From Lacrimispora sphenoides (GTDB taxonomy: Bacteria; Bacillota; Clostridia; Lachnospirales; Lachnospiraceae): DNA of 64,000 bases. How positions within the stretch are numbered: the first letter of the stretch is position 1; each line of letters begins with the position of its first letter. The notes below the pieces were generated by a model that worked only from the letters and a program-made list of their open reading frames with translations, was not told the origin of the DNA and did no database searches. Positions 61,473 through 64,000 of the stretch are shown here, one piece after another. The stretch spans positions 1,510,001 to 1,574,000 of the forward strand of contig NZ_FOIP01000001.1 in assembly GCF_900105215.1 (NCBI RefSeq), given 5' to 3'. Made by a program: the position numbers and the translations under genes.

Positions 61473-63056
61473 ATGGAACTTAGACCATATCAGTCAGAGG
61501 CAAAGGCTGCTATTTTTGAAGAATGGGACAAGGGCGTCAAACGGACGCTCCTGGTCCTCCCTACTGGGTGCGGTAAGACAATCGTATTTGCCAAGGTTAC
61601 AGAGGATTGTGTCCGTAGGGGGAACCGGGTGTTAATTCTGGCCCATCGTGGAGAACTTCTGGATCAGGCAGCCGATAAGATCGGAAAAGCAACGGGCCTA
61701 GGGTGCGCTACCGAGAAGGCAGAGGAAACCTGCTTAGGGAGTTGGTTCCGGGTTGTAGTCGGATCCGTCCAGAGCCTAATGAGAGATAAGAGACTAAAAC
61801 AATTCCCGGTGGATTATTTCGACACCATCATTATCGACGAAGCACATCATTGTTTATCTGACAGTTACCAAAAGATTCTAGATTATTTCAAAGGGGCCAA
61901 TATTTTAGGCGTAACAGCAACACCGGACCGTGGTGACATGCGGAACCTGGGTGAATGCTTTGACAGTCTGGCCTATGAATATACGCTTCCCAAAGCAATT
62001 AAGGCTGGGTTTTTATCCCCAATCAAAGCCCTCACCATTCCCCTGCAGCTTGATCTTTCAGGAGTTGGTATGCAGTCCGGGGACTTCAAATCCGGAGATC
62101 TGGCAACGGCCCTGGATCCATACCTATATCAGATCGCAGATGAAATGGAAAAGCATTGCAGGGATCGGAAGACCGTTGTATTCCTTCCTTTGGTAAAAAC
62201 AAGCCAGAAATTCCGGGATATCTTGAATGAAAAGGGTTTTAAGGCTGCTGAGGTAAACGGGGATAGTAAGGACCGTTCGGAGGTCCTGGCAGCCTATGAG
62301 CGAGGCGATTATAACGTACTCTGCAACTCTATGCTTCTTACGGAAGGCTGGGACTGTCCAAGTGTAGATTGCATTGTGGTCCTACGGCCGACGAAGGTCC
62401 GTAGCCTTTACAGCCAGATGGTAGGGCGTGGTACCAGATTATTCCCAGGGAAAGACCATTTATTATTATTAGACTTTCTATGGCACACGGAACGCCATGA
62501 ACTATGCCATCCTGCAAGCCTGATCTGTCAGGATGAGGAAGTGGCCCGGAAAATGACTGAGAACATCGAAAAGGCCGGCTGCCCTATGGATATTGAAGAG
62601 GCAGAAAAACAGGCGGCAGAAGATGTTGTCGCTCAAAGAGAGGAAGCCCTTGCAAAGCAGCTTAAGGAAATGAGAAACCGCAAAAAGAAGCTGGTGGATC
62701 CTCTGCAGTTTGAAATGAGTATCCAGGCGGAGGATCTGTCAGGATATGTTCCGGCCTTTGGTTGGGAAATGGCACCACCATCAGATAGCCAGAAAAGAGA
62801 GCTTGAAAAGCGTGGGATCCTCCCTGATCAGATCGACAATGCAGGAAAGGCCAGTCTCATCCTGGATCGTTTACACAAGCGTCAGGAAGAAAATTTGAGT
62901 ACACCAAAGCAGATCCGCTGCCTGGAAAAATACGGATTTCAGCATGTTGGAACGTGGAACTTTGTTTCTGCTAAAAACATGATTGACCGTATAGCAGCGG
63001 CAGGTTGGAGGGGCGCACCCTCTGGCGTGAATCCGCAGGAATATATACCGGAATAA
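61473..63056 (+). CDS. SF2 DEAD/DEAH-box helicase
   Basis: 527 residues. Motif I LPTGCGKT, motif II DEAH, motif III VTATPDR, and QMVGRGTRLFPGKDH (motif VI) make a complete UvrB/RecG-like superfamily 2 helicase to about residue 345. The C-terminal part is helical, with SDSQKRELEKRGI and TPKQIRCLEKYGF, repeated modules also seen in phage helicases. Two bases after DUF669, so part of the same replication operon. Confidence 0.92.
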   Translation: MELRPYQSEAKAAIFEEWDKGVKRTLLVLPTGCGKTIVFAKVTEDCVRRGNRVLILAHRGELLDQAADKIGKATGLGCATEKAEETCLGSWFRVVVGSVQSLMRDKRLKQFPVDYFDTIIIDEAHHCLSDSYQKILDYFKGANILGVTATPDRGDMRNLGECFDSLAYEYTLPKAIKAGFLSPIKALTIPLQLDLSGVGMQSGDFKSGDLATALDPYLYQIADEMEKHCRDRKTVVFLPLVKTSQKFRDILNEKGFKAAEVNGDSKDRSEVLAAYERGDYNVLCNSMLLTEGWDCPSVDCIVVLRPTKVRSLYSQMVGRGTRLFPGKDHLLLLDFLWHTERHELCHPASLICQDEEVARKMTENIEKAGCPMDIEEAEKQAAEDVVAQREEALAKQLKEMRNRKKKLVDPLQFEMSIQAEDLSGYVPAFGWEMAPPSDSQKRELEKRGILPDQIDNAGKASLILDRLHKRQEENLSTPKQIRCLEKYGFQHVGTWNFVSAKNMIDRIAAAGWRGAPSGVNPQEYIPE

Positions 63057-63069
63057 GGAGACTTGAAAC

Positions 63070-64000
63070 ATGGATAGTACATACGACCTCATGGAGGTCC
63101 TAAATCATATAGACCCCTCAGAGCTTTCATATCAGGACTGGATTAATGTCGGCATGGCTCTGCAGCATGAAGGGTATACCGTTGATGTGTGGGACCGTTG
63201 GAGCATGAATGACCGGCGCTATCACGCAGGGGAATGTGAGAAGAAATGGCGAGGCTTCCACGGGGCCGGTACTCCGGTTACAGGTGGAACCATTGTCCAG
63301 TATGCCAGGGATCAGGGGTGGACACCTCCCTATGATCCCGGCACTGCCCTTGACTGGAACGACACTATTTCCGTTGAAGGTGTTGTTGTTGATAAGAATT
63401 GGGTGGAGGGCCGTGAAGTTATAGAACCGAAACAATGGGATCCGGCCAGGGAGCTTATTAAGTACCTGGAAGCCCTCTTTGAAGCAGGGGAAAATGTCGG
63501 CTATGTAGTAAAGAGCTGGAAAAAGGAAGAAGAAAACAAATGGGTACCGGCAGACAGTGGAACCTGTGACAGAACCGCAGGGCAGCTTGTTGAACTCTTG
63601 TCACAGTGCAATGGGGATATAGGCAGCGTGCTTGGAGACTATGACCCGGAGGGTGGAGCCTGGATCCGATTTAATCCCATGGACGGAAAAGGTGCTAAAA
63701 ACGAAAACGTAACTGATTTTAAATATGCTTTGGTGGAATCGGATTCCATGGATATTGAGAAGCAGCACGCCATTATAAGGGAATTGGAATTACCGGTCGC
63801 CTGTCTGGTGCACAGCGGAGGAAAGAGTCTCCACGCCATTGTAAGGGTTGACGCCGTAGACTACACAGAGTACCGAAAGCGAGTAGATTATCTCTACGAT
63901 ATCTGCAAGAAAAATGGGCTTGCCATTGATCAACAGAACCGGAATCCTTCCAGGTTATCCAGAATGCCCGGTGTCATGCGAGGCGGTCAGAAGCAGTTTA
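63070..64000 (+). CDS. Phage primase (PriCT-2 plus archaeo-eukaryotic primase-like), cut by window end
   Basis: ATG 63070, behind AAGGAG, opens a frame of 310 codons that runs off the right edge. Residues 1-90 match a PriCT_2 domain (WINVGMALQHEGYTVDVWDRWS...CEKKWRGF); after about 190 a primase-like core begins with FKYALVESDSMDIEKQ, VHSGGKSLHAIVRVDA and NRNPSRLSRMPGV, motifs of AEP-type phage/plasmid primases. A helicase domain may follow outside the window. The gene would prime element replication. Confidence 0.8.
   Translation, partial: MDSTYDLMEVLNHIDPSELSYQDWINVGMALQHEGYTVDVWDRWSMNDRRYHAGECEKKWRGFHGAGTPVTGGTIVQYARDQGWTPPYDPGTALDWNDTISVEGVVVDKNWVEGREVIEPKQWDPARELIKYLEALFEAGENVGYVVKSWKKEEENKWVPADSGTCDRTAGQLVELLSQCNGDIGSVLGDYDPEGGAWIRFNPMDGKGAKNENVTDFKYALVESDSMDIEKQHAIIRELELPVACLVHSGGKSLHAIVRVDAVDYTEYRKRVDYLYDICKKNGLAIDQQNRNPSRLSRMPGVMRGGQKQF

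Larger units (their letters stand above)
54781..64000. mobile_element. Left end of a prophage (or related integrative element)
   Basis: From the integrase at 54781 to the window edge the genes are in phage early order: integrase, divergent CI/Cro-like switch, small early genes, then SMC-like ATPase, Sak4-like ATPase, DUF669, helicase and primase. No structural genes are in view, so a conjugative or satellite element is not excluded. The attachment site must lie between 54606 and 54781; no tRNA is there. Confidence 0.85.

Overview
The window reads as a chromosomal segment of a low-to-mid GC Gram-positive anaerobe, most likely a Lachnospiraceae clostridium (Lacrimispora/Clostridium saccharolyticum-like; inference). 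The basis is strong AGGAGG ribosome sites, a full V-type ATPase operon, YesMN-type two-component regulation of sugar ABC importers, NusG-II, LUD and KdpDE-type genes, and an integrase-led prophage of Firmicute type. I found no rRNA, tRNA, CRISPR array or insertion sequence.

Layout. 1-4.9 kb: the 3'-truncated (at the window edge) type II NADH dehydrogenase-like flavoprotein gene, a NusG-II protein, a two-gene AAA ATPase + TOPRIM module that looks like an OLD/PARIS-type defence pair, and an alpha/beta hydrolase. 5-14 kb: chemoreceptor, three-gene UgpBAE-like importer, cell-wall-repeat protein, ComEC-type metallo-beta-lactamase lipoprotein with DUF3006, and a DEDDh exonuclease. 14-21 kb: KdpE/KdpD-like pair behind a D-Ala-D-Ala carboxypeptidase, two membrane proteins, citrate synthase. 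20.7-28.6 kb: AraC regulator, an ECF importer (S, T, fused double ATPase) and two half-size ABC ATPase/permeases that look like one substrate-uptake unit, possibly iron or siderophore/heme; its two promoter regions share a GTTAG-N6-CTAAC dyad. 29-34 kb: LUD protein, a decayed ABC-2 transporter operon (deletion fusion plus poly-C frameshift), and a TetR regulator coupled to a rifampin-phosphotransferase-like enzyme under a striking 20-bp dyad. 34-43 kb: YesMN, a sugar importer and a GH36 alpha-galactosidase, a self-contained alpha-galactoside utilisation locus. 43-53 kb: ECF sigma/membrane anti-sigma pair bracketed by two near-identical hairpins, then the nine-gene V-type ATPase operon. 53.5-54.6 kb: DUF4145/SH3 membrane protein.

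54.8 kb to the right edge: the left end of a prophage (or related integrative element): integrase, zinc-ribbon membrane protein, ImmA-like protein, CI-like repressor, divergent Cro-like gene, several small early genes, then a replication/recombination module (SMC-like ATPase, Sak4/RecA-like ATPase, DUF669, SF2 helicase, primase cut by the window edge). Between the divergent repressor genes I can read both promoters and four copies of a GGAAATG operator-like motif; between integrase and the zinc-ribbon gene there is a complete promoter-to-terminator unit for a small RNA of about 85 nt. These, with the shared operator and leader hairpin of the ECF/ABC cluster and the AAA/TOPRIM pair, are the best leads for something undescribed.
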